Shown here one piece after another: positions 35,730 through 48,310 of a stretch of 64,000 bases of DNA. A model generated the notes under the pieces. That model saw nothing but the letters and a program-made list of their open reading frames with translations. It did no database searches and was not told where the DNA came from. The DNA is from Glycine soja (taxonomy: Eukaryota; Streptophyta; Magnoliopsida; Fabales; Fabaceae), in contig NC_041007.1 of the NCBI RefSeq assembly GCF_004193775.1, positions 24,682,507 through 24,746,506 on the forward strand. The letters are read 5' to 3'. The translations under genes and the position numbers were made by a program. Position 1 is the stretch's first letter. Every line of letters begins with the position of its first letter.

Positions 35730-37602
35730 TTCATTTGCACACTGCACAATTCATAAATGATAAGGGGATCCACAATATTCAGAAGAAGCTCAATGAAGTG
35801 AAGGATTTAGCATCTAATAGAAGCCTATCTAATGATGAGATAAAGGCTAAGAGAGAATTACAGCAAGAATTGTGGGAGGCCTCAACAGCTTATGAATCTT
35901 TATTAAGGCAGAAATCTAGAGCTAAAAGGCTAAAAGAAGGGGACAACAACTCAGCTTATTTCCATAAAGTCATCAATTTCAGAAGACATTATAATGGTCT
36001 TCAAGGAATTCTCATTCAGGGTGAATGGATTCAAAACCCCAATGATGTTAAGAAGGAGGCTGTGAATTTTTTCCTCAATAGATTTATTGAGTAGCAGTTT
36101 TGTAGACCCACTCTTGATGGAGTGCAATTCTTTTCAATAAACCAGGAGCAGAGGGAGTTTTTGGTTGTTCCTTTTTTGGATTTGGAGATCAAAGAAGCAG
36201 TGTGGAGTTGTGATGGGGACAAATGTCCTGGACCTGATGGCTTCAACTTCAAATTCATTAAAGAATTTTGGGAAATGCTGAAAACTGACTTCAGAAGATT
36301 TGTAGATGAATTCCATGTGCATGGCAGCTTCCCTAGAGGCAATAATGCTTCTTTCATAGCTCTAATTCCCAAAACCAAACACCCCTAGTCATTTGATGAC
36401 TACAGACCAATCTCCTTGATTGGATGTATGTACAAGGTGATAGCTAAGTTATTAGCAAATAGATTGAGACAAGTGATATCTGGTCTTATTGATGAGAGGC
36501 AGACAGCTTTCATAAAAAACAGACACATCCTACATGACATACTAGTTCTTAATGAGGTGATTAAGGAAGCTTGTAGAAGCAAAAGGCCAGCTATGGTTTT
36601 CAAGGTGGATTTTGAAAAGGCCTATGACTCAATCTTATGGGCATTTTTGGATTATATGCTGCAAAGAATGGGTTTTTGTCCCAAATGGAGACACTGGATT
36701 TCTGCCTGTCTTAATTCAGCAAGCATTTCAATTCTTGTGAATGGCAGTCCTACAAAGGAATTTACTCCTACTAGAGGCTTGAGGCAAGGGGACCCTTTAG
36801 CTCCCTTACTCTTTAATATAGTTGGAGAAGGCATCACAGGATTGATGAGGGAAGCAGTTCAGAAGAACTTATATAGAAGCTATATGGCTGGAAAGAAAAA
36901 GGAACCCATTAATATTTTGCAGTATGCAGATGACACAGTATTTGTGGGAGAGGCTGCTTGGGAGAATGTTGTTGTTTTGAAGGCTATGCTCAGGGGATTT
37001 GAATTGGCCTCAGGTCTGAAGATTAATTATGCAAAAATCTAGTTTGGGATTATAGAAGGTAGAGTCAATTGGGTAAGTCAGGCTGCACAAATTCTGAACT
37101 GTAGGCAGCTGCAAATCCCCTTCTGCTATTTGGGTATTCCGGTTGGGGCTAAACCCTCAAGCAACATGGTGTGGGAGCCTTTGATTAGTAAATATGAATC
37201 CAAGTTATCTAAGTGGGCACAGAAGAATATTTCCATGGCAGGGAAGGTGACTTTAATCAATTCGGTGCTCAATGCTTTACCAATATATTTGCTCTCCTTT
37301 TTCAAGATCCCTCAAAAGGAGAGCAAATAGATTGGTAACACTGCAAAGAAACTTTCTGTGGGGGGAGATAAGGATTACAAGAAAATTCCTTGGGTAAAAT
37401 AGGAAGCTATTTGCTTACCTAAGGAGGAAGGTGGTTTGGGGATTAAAGAAATATCTAAATTTAATGAAGCTTTGCTGAGTAAATGGAAGCAGCACCAGAG
37501 GTGCTTTGTATTATCTTTTCATTCAGTACCACTTGTACTGTTTTTTTTTATCTCAATAATATATTATACATTATGCCTTCCAAAAAAAAGTACAAAAAAA
37601 AA
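35730..37602 (+). pseudogene. LINE (L1-type) ORF2 reverse transcriptase, 5'-truncated
   Basis: It starts in the linker after the endonuclease (RAKRLKEGDNNSAYFHKVIN). Reverse transcriptase follows, with GPDGFNFKFIKEFWE, DYRPISLIGCMYKVIAKLLA, QTAFIKNRHI, KVDFEKAYDS, RGLRQGDPLAPLLFN and QYADDT (the YADD active site, about 36921), then YLGIPVG and WAQKNISMAGKVTLINS. In-frame stops occur at 36092-36094, 36386-36388, 37040-37042 and 37328-37330, so it is dead. AT-rich sequence with A-runs (37585-37602) marks the 3' end. Truncation at the 5' end is usual for LINE insertions. It lies inside CACTA element B on the opposite strand to the transposase. Confidence 0.9.
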
Positions 37603-37939
37603 TTAAAAAGTAAATACAGTGGGGAGGCAGAGATATAAAGGTTGCCAACCTGACTGTCTGATCTGTGTGTATTCCAACAAGTAGAAAATCTCCAAGATCC
37701 CTAGCAAGCCTCAAGATCTATATAACATAAAGGTCAGTTAATACAATATCAAGCCACACATCCATTTAAACAATCTAAATGGTAGTAGCAGCATAGAAGT
37801 AAATTATTGCAAGAGCCTAATATAATTTATCATGTCTCACCCTCCCAGAATAACCCTCATCTAATAACCCAAGATTTATTTTCTATAGCTAGATATAACA
37901 GGCAAATGGCAATAGATTATTGAATAAAAACAAGATAAG

Positions 37940-38110
37940 CAGAAATCAAGATGCAGATGGATCAAAGAGGGGGACAGCAACACATCCTATTTTCATAGAG
38001 TTATTAATTTGAGGACGAGGAGAAATGCTTTGAGGGGGTTGCAGATTCGTGACACCTGGGTGGAAAATCCTAACATTATAAAGGCTAAAACCCTTCATCA
38101 TTTTCAGATA
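37940..38110 (+). pseudogene. Second LINE fragment
   Basis: A short reading WIKEGDSNTSYFHRVINLRT, then WVENPNI, matches the same linker as the larger LINE copy (KRLKEGDNNSAYFHKVINFR) but diverges in sequence, so it is a separate insertion. It ends within about 60 codons. Confidence 0.8.
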
Positions 38111-38199
38111 AGCAGTTCACTTCAAGATATGTTATTGTAAAACAGTTACAAGCATAATAACTAAATGCAATACAAGAATATGAGAACTGACGAACCCAG

Positions 38200-38350
38200 T
38201 TACTTTGAATAGGTAACTGTTTTTAATATCAACAGTTACCTATTTTTATAGTCCAAAACAATTATCAACAGTTACCTATTTTAATCCCACATTGTAAAAT
38301 AACTAAATGCAATAACCTATTTTAATATCAACAGTTACCTATTTAAAACA
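38200..38350. repeat. Local repeat TCAACAGTTACCTATTT
   Basis: ATCAACAGTTACCTATTT occurs at about 38229, 38267 and 38330, with an inverted copy AATAGGTAACTGTTTTTA at about 38208. No coding signal. From 38350 to 38990 I see nothing assignable. Confidence 0.75.
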
Positions 38351-39004
38351 ATTACAAGCATAATTTGCAATAACAGGATATGAGAACTTTTAGAAACTGC
38401 CAATACGACGCAAGTGAATAGTTTATAAACAGTCCGGAAGCATTCAACAATTAAGCGAATAAAATAGAAAAGAGAGCAAGCAACCCAGTTCCTCAAATCC
38501 AAATGGGCACAAACATTATCTATACTTAAGCATTACTTGCTAAAGAAACAAAAAATATGTTAAAACAACAATAGTGAAGCCCCCTCTGTTGGACAGTAAA
38601 ATGTTAAAGCAATTGCAGGCAATTTCAACAACCCTGTGGATCCATCTACAGAAATCATGGTTGATTCTCTGTTATAGTGCAAACAGAATAACACCTTACT
38701 AAAATCAAGCAACATTACTTATTACTACCCAAAAAAAATAAAATAGGTCAAATGAAGTATAGAAGTTAGTGTTACCTTGATGAAGAGAACCCAGCAACAC
38801 ACGCACGTCAGCGGAGCCTGTACAATCGCAAACAAAAACCTTTTCTTTATTATCCGATGCCACTCCCAATTCGGGTCAAACCACTCCCAACAAAACTTAG
38901 CATACACGAATTTGACCTACGTACCTCACGGAGAAAGCTTTGACCTTTGAGCACCGACGACTGTTTCAGCACCCTAGTAGCAACTCTGTATCTAGGGTTT
39001 TCTT

Positions 39005-39160
39005 CGAGCCAGGACAATGTGGGTTCTGTGGGGTTCGAGCGACGACAATATGGGTTTTTCGGCAGTGTAGGGGGTTCTGTGGGTTCCAGCAAGGACAATG
39101 TGGGTTTTCCGGCAGTGTAAAGGGTTCTGTGGGTTCGACCAATGACAATGTGGGTGTCGA
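39005..39160. repeat. Three imperfect tandem copies of a 57-60 bp unit in the element B leader
   Basis: The unit contains GGTTCTGTGGG, then GACAA(T/C)(G/A)TGGGTTTT and CGGCAGTGTA, at about 39010, 39068 and 39122. It lies in the region that would be the transposase 5' leader (minus strand). Confidence 0.75.
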
Positions 39161-39299
39161 CGGAGCGGTTTCCGGCAGATTTCGGGCGGGAGGAGAAAGA
39201 GAACAGCGATTTCAGGCAGGAGGATGACAAAGAGAAGAGGTAGGGCAAGGTTTTCGAACGCGTGCGGCTTCTAAAATCTCTATTTTTTTAACTTATAAA

Positions 39300-39690
39300 C
39301 ACAACAACATCGGTTTTTTATGGATAATCGATGTTAACTGAATGTACTTAACATCGATTTTGTAAAAACCGATGTTAACATCAAATACATTACATCAGTT
39401 TTTTAACAAACCGATGTTAAAATCAACTCCTTAACATCGGCTCCCTCAAAACCGATGTTAACTCTATGAAGTTAACATCGGTTTTGCCCAAACCGATGTT
39501 ACCATATTCATCTTAACATCATGTTAACATCGGTTTTTTAAATAACCGATGTTAACATCAATTAGTTTACATCGATTATGCTAAAACCGATGTTAAGTAA
39601 CTCTATTTAATTACAAAAATGCCACCGCGCTTTCGTTAACATCGGTTTTTGCTATAACCGATGTTAATTGGGCGATGTAGAAAGCTTTTT
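39300..39690. repeat. Right subterminal hairpin array of element B
   Basis: About seven AACATCGGTTTT/AAAACCGATGTTAA inverted units are present, matching the left array and the right end of element A, followed by the terminal TTTAGTAGTG. Confidence 0.85.
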
Positions 39691-39716
39691 TTTAGTAGTG
39701 TTTATTTTGTCTGCAG

Positions 39717-40018
39717 AACAAGATGCAGGGTATCACGCGCATGGATGCTGCCCTGGACGCAATGCGTCCACTTGGATTTAGGACACAACTGATTCTACGA
39801 ACGGTTAATGAGCTTCTCGATGTTGGTTTTCTCTTCTCCAAATAGTTAAAGCAAAACAAGTGCTAAATATTTTGTTTTCATAATTTTGGTTTACTTTTTA
39901 ACTTGTGGTGTGGGGGCTTCTTCAGGTGTATGGTGGAAATCAAGGATGGTGCTTTATTGAAGAGGCCTATTACAAGCTCCTAATGGAGGCCCGTCACTGC
40001 CATTGTTTTTACCGTTAA
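39717..40018 (+). pseudogene. WIYLD-domain gene fragment, two exons
   Basis: Exon 39717-39821 encodes RMDAALDAMRPLGFRTQLIL, then RTVNELLD. After a GT-AG intron (39822-39925) the next exon reads VYGGNQGWCFIEEAYYKLLM. This is the plant WIYLD domain, a short helical domain found at the N-terminus of SUVR-type SET proteins and in small plant proteins, with reported ubiquitin binding. About 20 bases after that motif the reading changes to HCHCFYR-stop, while another frame begins the GH9 fragment. Only the domain remains, joined to another gene. Whether it is transcribed from the promoter-like region at 30.6-31.1 kb is unknown. Confidence 0.8.
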
Positions 40019-40586
40019 GAAGAAATTTAGTCACTGCGGTTCCGATAAGCCTGCTCCAGTTCCCGGTCCCCCTGGCGCCGTTGACCAAAAATACCGCACT
40101 GCACTCAAAACCGCAATGCAATTCTTCGATGTTCAGAAATGTATTCATTCTTTAACCTTCTCTTCTTTTACGTCCTTTTCCGTTCTTTTAATTTCAATAT
40201 TTCACAATGTGGCTCAATATATATTTATCAAGGCATTTATTTTATTTCCCCTGAAATATGGTATGCTAATGCTTTAATGGTTAATTGATTAATGTCATTC
40301 AGCTGGGAGGTTAGTTGACAATAAAATATCTTGGAGAGGGAATTCGGCTCTTAAGGATGGGAGCCAAGCGAAGTTGGATCTATCAAAAGGGATGTATGAT
40401 GTTGGGGATAACATGAAGTTTGGTTTTTCGATGGCTTTTACAGCCACGGTGCAGTCTTGGTCCATTCTGGAATATGGAGATCAAATGGATCACGTTGGCC
40501 AGTTAGACGCCGCTCAGTATTCACTCAAGTGGATCACTGATTTTCTCATCAATGCTCACCCTTCTGAGAATGTTCTTTATATTCAG
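39995..40586 (+). pseudogene. GH9 endoglucanase fragment, N-terminal part
   Basis: The first exon (about 39995-40140) reads TAIVFTVKKKFSH, then PVPGPPGAVDQKYRTALKTA and MQFFDVQK. The intron is 40141-40302 (GT-AG). The second exon (40303-40586) gives SGRLVDNKISWRGNSALKDG, LDLSKGMYDVGDNMKFGFSM, and LIKWITDF-like LKWITDFLINAHPSENVLYI, ending at a GT donor. This matches the start of the catalytic domain of membrane-anchored plant endoglucanases (endoglucanase-10 type), including the end of the membrane segment. It contains the DxGD motif (DVGD; usually DAGD). The rest of the (alpha/alpha)6 barrel, including the catalytic Glu, is missing. Frame and splice sites are intact, which argues for recent DNA-level capture. 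Confidence 0.85.
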
Positions 40587-42148
40587 GTTACTGTGTTTTT
40601 CAGCTTTCGTTTCATGCCTCATTTCTGTGCAAGTTGGCCAGTGTGCATCTGTGCATGCATAAGTTTATTATCTTTTGTCTTCTTACAAGGACATGGACAC
40701 TCTTGGTACTTAATGATTATTGGAATGTTCTTTATGGTTAAACTGTAGGATTTGACTTTGATCCATCTATAGTGCAAGAGATTTTACACAATCGGTGAAT
40801 TATATGATGCCACCTGTTTGAAAAACAATTAAATGCTTTAGCAAGCAGTGTAAAGTATTTATTAGTTACGATAATTATGCAGCGTATTGTGGTTTCCTTA
40901 CAGTGAAAATCTGTTACATTGACAGCTAATCAAATTTAAAATCAGATCTATATTGTTGTTCTTCCTATTTGTAAGGTTATTGGTATGTTTGTGGTGTTAA
41001 TCCCATGTCAGGCCATGAAGTTAGATAAGGGATTTTGTTCAGGGCAGGCTATTGATTTGAGATTTTCTAGACTGCATTTTTTTTAAACTCTTTGTTGTAT
41101 GTGCATATGATGATTGAATAACTCTGATTAGTCTTTTTCCTTTTTATGTTCAGCCACTTCAGCTTTTTTCTTTTGGTGTATTAGGACTATCTAGCCTTTA
41201 AGTTTAACAACCTATTTTTAGTTCAACCTTTTCTAAGTTGTTCCATGTATTCAAATCTGCAGAATATAAGGTAGAAAATATTTAGAACAAAGTAATTAAG
41301 TTATCTCTGTCGTTAATTAGAAAATCAATGATTGATGGTATTAATATATAACGAATTGTGGATGTAATAAAAATATCAAGAGTTGATTTTCAAATTATCA
41401 ATTGAGATTACTTTTTGCTTATTTGTGCCTGTAATATATTTTATCCATTGAAACTTTCTTTGGAAAAATATTAGTACATGGTCAATTTCTAACAGTTCTT
41501 TAATGCTTTATGACAGAAGGATCAACAGTGGAGTGTCAAGGTGCGGGCAACACTAAAAGCATGACTCTTGAATAGGCAACACCAATATTTTTTTTATAGT
41601 TCTATCATTCATGTTCTTGCATATTAGGCATCAGCAATAGAAATGGAAAAGGAATGCTCCAACCCATTTGAAGGTTTTGAACTAACTGTGACCTTATTGG
41701 GGGAAGCCAATTATGATAGAAAGGAAAATATTCAGTGATACTTTGTCCTCAATTCATAACAGTTGTTTAATTATTATAAAAAAATATAGTTTTACAAAAC
41801 CATTGTTGAGGTCAATTTTATACTGAAGCATTGTAGAGATTTAGTCGAATTGTAGATGAAAAATAGTTAATTATTTAATTGAATTTTGTTTTCTCCAATT
41901 ATGAGTAGCTGCAAAATAAGAAGAAAATAAACCGTTTGCATAGTCACATTGGTCAGGTAGTAAAGCATGTGGTGGAAGACTCCCTTTGTCAGGAAAATAA
42001 ACAATTTTGTATTTACAGATTTGCATCTCAAACCAACAATTTCAGTCAAAGAAAAACACCTTTACGACTTGCTATATAATCTCAAACCAACAATTTTTCA
42101 TTCCACTTAATTTGTCTTATTATTTTTAACACCCAACTAACTATATAG
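40587..42148. other. Intron-like AT-rich sequence between captured exons
   Basis: No domain was recognised. The stretch is T-rich with a few short open readings and reads like intron sequence from the donor genes. Confidence 0.5.
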
Positions 42149-42266
42149 TTCACAAAAGGGTCCTGTGGATGAAAAGGAAGTGCTATTGCGTCATGCTTAT
42201 GGTCTGGGATATCCAGAGCTCAATGTCACCTTTGCTCTTTGTCGTGGCACCTGGTCCTCACCGGCA
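42149..42266 (+). pseudogene. DUF547 gene exon fragment
   Basis: After the acceptor TATATAG the exon reads GPVDEKEVLLRHAYGLGYPE, then LNVTFALCRGTWSSPA, ending at a perfect donor GTAAGT (42267). The phrases HAYGLGYPE and VTFALCRGxWSSPA are characteristic of plant DUF547 proteins. Nothing upstream or downstream continues this domain. Function of the family is poorly known. Confidence 0.75.
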
Positions 42267-42917
42267 GTAAGTGTACTAACCAAACTTTAATGAAACAAGT
42301 TTTGGTTTTTTTTAAATAGTAAAATTGATCCTATATGATGAAGAATTGATCTTGAAAGATAAAAAATTAAAATTTAGTTCATGAATGGATAAAAACTGCA
42401 ACAAATTAGTCCTACGGATAATAAATTAATTCATAAACTTAGTAACTTAATTTTAAATTATTTCTCGAAAAATATAATTATAGATACACATGCAACATTT
42501 GTTAATGCAAATACAATTCAACTACCTGTGTATATGATCATACTTGATACTACAAAGAAATTATTTCTTTTGGATAGGCAATAATGGTTGTTATGACTGC
42601 CATTAAGAGTATATTGTTGTCACTGCTATTTTTTGTTTGTTTGTTATTTTTATGCAATTCAGGTGGGAATGGAACTTACCAAATAGTTTGGTCATAAACA
42701 AATTAAGTATGTGAGAGTATGTATCATCAATATAGTCACCAATGTGGCTTTCAATTTTTCTTCTTCTCTGTTTTCAAGGTTTGGTTTAACTTCTACATCA
42801 ATTTGTAGGAACCATATATTCAATGTTTAATTATACACATGCACAGATTATACTTAAATCATATATGAATCCATTGTAATTGGTTTTACTTTGTTGTTGT
42901 TGTTATTAATTTGTCAG

Positions 42918-43036
42918 GTCTTGCGAGATGTGGAAAGAGTTGCAGACTAAGGTGGCTGAATTACCTAAGGCCAAACCTCAAAAGAGGAAACTGCACCAAG
43001 GAAGAGGAGGAAACTATTATCAAGCTACACCGAAAG
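42918..43036 (+). pseudogene. R2R3-MYB exon-2 fragment
   Basis: After the acceptor AATTTGTCAG the frame reads [20 protein letters not shown], then [16 protein letters not shown], the R2/R3 junction of plant R2R3-MYB factors (usually [24 protein letters not shown]). The exon begins at the usual MYB exon-2 boundary. The reading stops at TAA (43037-43039), so the rest of R3 and the activation domain are absent. Confidence 0.88.
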
Positions 43037-43337
43037 TAAAGAGAGAATGAGATTGAAAAAGAAAATCAAAGTATAAATAAAATGAAAAAAAAGTGAGTGC
43101 ATATATATTTATAATAATTTTTGAGCTTGAAACCAACCAAATTGTTGTTAAAGAGTGAAAGCAGCAGGCTCAAATGCTCTCTCATAACTAATATGATTTA
43201 TTTGTTAAGAATGTAGTGGATTTAAACTTTCCAATTCAAAGTTAGTTTTCAAGTTTATGATTGGGTGAATGAAGTTGTAATTTTGAGTAGGAAACTATAG
43301 AATTTAGAAGCATTATGTTGGTTGCTTTGTTATGCAG

Positions 43338-43483
43338 AGAATCACTGAGGGACAAAACAATGTGGTAATTATTGATAGAATGTGGGCTAGGCTTCTATCT
43401 TCAACAAATCTGCCCAGCTTTACGATTGCTAAGACTGTCTCTAAAGAAAAAAGGCAAGAAGAAGCAAACGATCATGTCCCTGA
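43338..43483 (+). pseudogene. Unidentified captured exon candidate
   Basis: Acceptor GTTATGCAG and donor GTAAGG bound an open stretch reading [20 protein letters not shown], then [21 protein letters not shown] do not recognise the family. Its position after four captured exons with similar splice boundaries makes a fifth capture plausible. Confidence 0.35.
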
Positions 43484-43867
43484 GTAAGGGCATTGTTCAA
43501 ATAACCATTTGGCTTAGAAAGAAGTCAGCAACATTTTTCATCCTGCTATATATGTACATGCTTATTGTATTCATTTTATCTTATATCTATTAGAAGCTTT
43601 GTTTGTCCTAGCAATCTGGCTTTGACCTTTGTCACAATTTACCTATATGACAAAGTTTTTGTGTAGCAGTACATTAAAATATGTAGACTTACCATATATT
43701 GTTTACAACTATATCTGTTGATTGTTAACACTTTTCCACTTCGTGCATGTTAATTCTGCAAAAGTATTAGCTATATTATGTTGATATCTTACTCACATTT
43801 AATTTCCATTGCTTATAAGTTTGCTTTAATCAATGTTCTACACATGAAATTTTAGTTATGTGCCAAA

Positions 43868-44770
43868 TGATGCAATCCTACCCCGCAAGGGCATTGGGTA
43901 GAAGACTCCAAGTAGATTGGCTAGAGATCCAAGGGAAGGCCCTAGGGTTCTCATGAGCCTTAGGGTAGATTTCGAGCTCATGGGCTAAGTATGAGCTCGC
44001 TTATCTTTGTAAATATTAGAATAGGCATTTCCTTCGTCTGGGCCTTGTATTTTGGCCATTCTAGTAGTATAGGGTTTTAGCCTTGTATTTCGGGGCATTT
44101 TGAGTAGTCTTTGTAGTAAGGACTTTTTTTGTATTTTCATGTTTTTTGTCATGGGGGTGAGCTTAGCTATTATAGGTGGTGTGTAGCTAAGCTCTAGCTT
44201 CTCATCTCGAGGAGGTGAGCTTAGCTATTAGAGAGGTATGTGTAGCTAAGCTCAAGCTTCTTTAGGAATCTTCTTAAGGAAGCTTCTCAAGGAAGTGAGC
44301 TTAGTTATGAGAGGGGTGTGTTTTCTCAAAAAAGCTTCTCAAGGAAGTTTTCTCAAAAAAGCTTCTCAAGGAAGTTTTCTCAAGAAAGCTTCTCAAGGAA
44401 GCTACCTAGTCTATAAATAGAAGCATGTGTAACACTTGTTGCAACTTTGATGAATGAGAGTCTTGTGAGACACAACTCAAAGTTCAACTTCTCTCCCTTT
44501 TTCTTCCTTCAATTTCGTGCTCCCCCCTCTCTCTTTCTCTCATTCTTTCTTTTCCTCCATTGAAGCATCCTCTCCAAGCTTCTTATCCAAGGCTCATCTT
44601 GGTGGTGAAACTCCTTCTTCCATGGCTTATTCCCTAGTGGATGGCGCCTCCTCTCACCTCTTCTCCTTTGTCTTCCGCTGCATCTCCATGGTGGAAAATC
44701 ACCATTAAAGGACCTCATTGAAGCTCAAAGATCCAGCTTCCATAGAAGCCCCACAAGCAAGCTTCCATCA
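43868..44770 (+). mobile_element. Solo LTR, family shared with 60359-61264 (903 bp)
   Basis: It begins TGATGCAATCCTACCCCGCA and ends AAGCTTCCATCA. Flanks are CCAAA and CCAAC (imperfect 5-bp duplication). TATAAATA is at 44412-44419 and a pyrimidine-rich leader follows. U3 contains GAGCTTAGCTA/TAGCTAAGCTC hairpins (about 44159-44195 and 44216-44252) and a run of TCTCAAGGAAGTTTTCTCAA repeats (about 44335-44400). No internal domain. The two ORFs near 44509-44718 lie inside the LTR and are not genes. Confidence 0.85.
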
Positions 44771-44929
44771 CCAACTTTTTTTGTTTTGTTATTAGACGTT
44801 GAACAAATTTTCTACTGAGTATCTTATATATGGATTTTTTAAAGGAGGTCTAGATGACATAAGAAAGGTTTATGCAACTTTTTACTTACTTTCTTAGTGA
44901 CAACATTTGGAAAGCTCACATGGCATTGC

Positions 44930-44930
<1 letters not shown>

Positions 44931-45009
<79 letters not shown>

Positions 45010-45020
45010 GTATTAGTATT

Positions 45021-45076
<56 letters not shown>
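44931..45076. repeat. (ATT)n microsatellite, about 146 bp
   Basis: Nearly pure ATT repeats with three central AGT interruptions. Poly-Leu and poly-Asn ORFs here are artefacts. From 45077 to 46226 the DNA is AT-rich with no recognised gene. Confidence 0.97.
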
Positions 45077-45078
<2 letters not shown>

Positions 45079-46226
45079 GATGTGCGTGCTTCCTTTTCTT
45101 TTTCTTTCATTGCAGCTTGGTATCTAATTTTCAAAAAAATAAAAAATCAACCTTCCATAAATAATAGCAGCGTGTTAAGTATATTATCTTAAGTACGTTC
45201 CTTGCTCATAGTGCAGTATAAAAGTATAACCTCTTGAGGAAAAGTATAACCTCTTGAGTTTTTTAAAAAAAGGAAAAATATAACCTTTTGAGTATTTTTT
45301 AAAGGAAAAGTATAACCTTAAATTTATTTAACTAATTTAGTTCACCTATTTTTAAAATGAAGCTGATTTAGTTTTGTGGTGTTTTTCTATCTAGAATTCT
45401 AAATTCTAATTTTCTATTTAAAATCTTCACAAATTCAATTGATTATTGTCAATCTATTTTTCAGAATAGTTACAAATTAAAATTTAAATACAAAGCAAAT
45501 TTGAGCAAAATTGAGTTACATTAATTTTACCTCACTTTCAAAATGGTTTTACATCAATTTTTTTAAAAAGGCAATTTCAAGACGTCTTTGATTGTGTTTT
45601 TGTTTTTTTAATCTGTTTTTTACAATAATTTTTAAAATAGAGATGTTTTGATTTTTTTAGTTTTTTAGTCACCATAACATTGCATTAGTATAAAATATTA
45701 ATTAATTTTACTGATGACTAATTTTTTATAAAGGCATATATTTATTACTACTAAATAAGTTATTTATACTAATACAACTTAGTTTTATTTATTAACATTA
45801 TCTTATTTATATATACTAATAATATTAACTATTAAATACTAAAAAACAATAAATATATAATAATACTAAAATAAATATAATATTTAAAGTTAGAAACTTG
45901 GATAGTGAAGTGATCCCATCAAAGTCATGGAATAATGTACAAGAGAGAATGATCCTATGATTTGTGCTCCAAAATGTAGTTTCAATTGAGTTTTGATCCT
46001 TAACATCTATCCAGCTATTGAGTAAGGGGAACACACTCAAGCTCAACCTCCAACTCTCCCCTCTCAATATTTTGTAGCCTATCTAAGATTTCCTGTTTGA
46101 TTTTTCCTTCATCAAGAGATATGATACCATCTCTAATAAGGGTGTTGTCGTTGCTTGCTACAAATTTCCCAAGTTGCAATATATTTAATGTTTAATATTT
46201 AATTGATTCATGTTTCAACCTTATGG

Positions 46227-47523
<1,297 letters not shown>

Positions 47524-48101
47524 TAGGCTCTATTCTTCTATAGTTTCTTGCTTTATTTTCTAATCAGAGAATAAATAAAAAAGATTAGGGAAGAAAATAA
47601 ATTGGTAATTAGAAGACAAAAGGATTGGGATGACAATGACACTGATTAAACTACCTTTTTACAATTTTTGAGAAATGTTTTTGAATGATGTACTTTGAAC
47701 AATTAGTTAATTATAAATATTAACTTTCTTCATAATTTAATTCTGAATTTAGTTTTAAGCCTATATTGCAATTAAAAAAAGCTTACAAAGTAACTTGAGG
47801 GTTCTAGAAACGTTGCATGTTCTGTTCTTGATATGACTCTCTTCTCATCTATCTCATCGTCGTTCCTTTAGGATATATCTCAGCCTCCACCGCCACATTT
47901 ATCTCTTCTTCTTTCGGATTCACATTTCTCTTTCTCCGCCACAACACACTCACCTTCAGGTATTTCTTTCTTCCTTTTTGCATTTCTCTGTCTCCACTGC
48001 AACACACTCACCTTCAGGTATTTCCTTCTTCCTTTTTGTTTTTCTTTTTCGTTCACTGCTTTGTTTTTGGGAAAGTTCCATTTGTTTACCAGTTTTCCTA
48101 T
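47524..48101. other. AT-rich flank left of element C
   Basis: No gene recognised. The phrase CACACTCACCTTCAGGTATTTC is repeated at about 47944 and 48003. Confidence 0.5.
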
Positions 48102-48109
48102 CACTACTA

Positions 48110-48310
48110 GAAAAATGGTATTTTACGACACGAGCACTACAACGGTTGCTGGGGAAACGTCTTAGAAAGTTGTGCGGTGGTTTTTTTGTAATTATTCGAA
48201 CAATAAGTGGTTTTTACGACATTAAATCTAAGACGGCTATATAAAACCGCCTTAGAATTTTATGTACAATTAATTTTACGACGGGTTTAAAAAAAATCGT
48301 CTTAATTGGT
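48110..48310. repeat. Left subterminal array of element C
   Basis: Diverged units include CTAAGACGGCT...AACCGCCTTAG (about 48228-48256) and TTACGACGGGTTT...AAATCGTCTTAA (about 48278-48307). Then about 48340-48620 has repeats of CCCTTTCGCGCTGAACCTCA in the likely leader. Confidence 0.75.

Larger units (their letters stand above)
31126..39700 (-). mobile_element. CACTA element B, both ends present (8575 bp)
   Basis: The left end CACTATTAGAAAATAC (31126) and right end GCTTTTTTTTAGTAGTG (to 39700) are flanked by TTT (31123-31125 and 39701-39703), the 3-bp duplication expected for CACTA elements. Both ends carry ACATCGGTT/AACCGATGT hairpin arrays. The minus strand holds a TNP2 fragment, then a Transposase_24 gene with an Ulp1-like protease. 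LINE sequences lie inside. It appears to have inserted in an intron. Confidence 0.9.

Noticed and set aside
44509..44718. Basic ORF near 44.5 kb and its counterpart at 60411-60644
   Set aside because: Both lie in the leader part of the solo LTR and are found in each copy in opposite genomic orientation; no protein family fits.
44872..45192. Long poly-Leu / poly-Asn open readings
   Set aside because: They are translations of an ATT microsatellite; the same holds for readings at 46775-47124 and 47225-47494.
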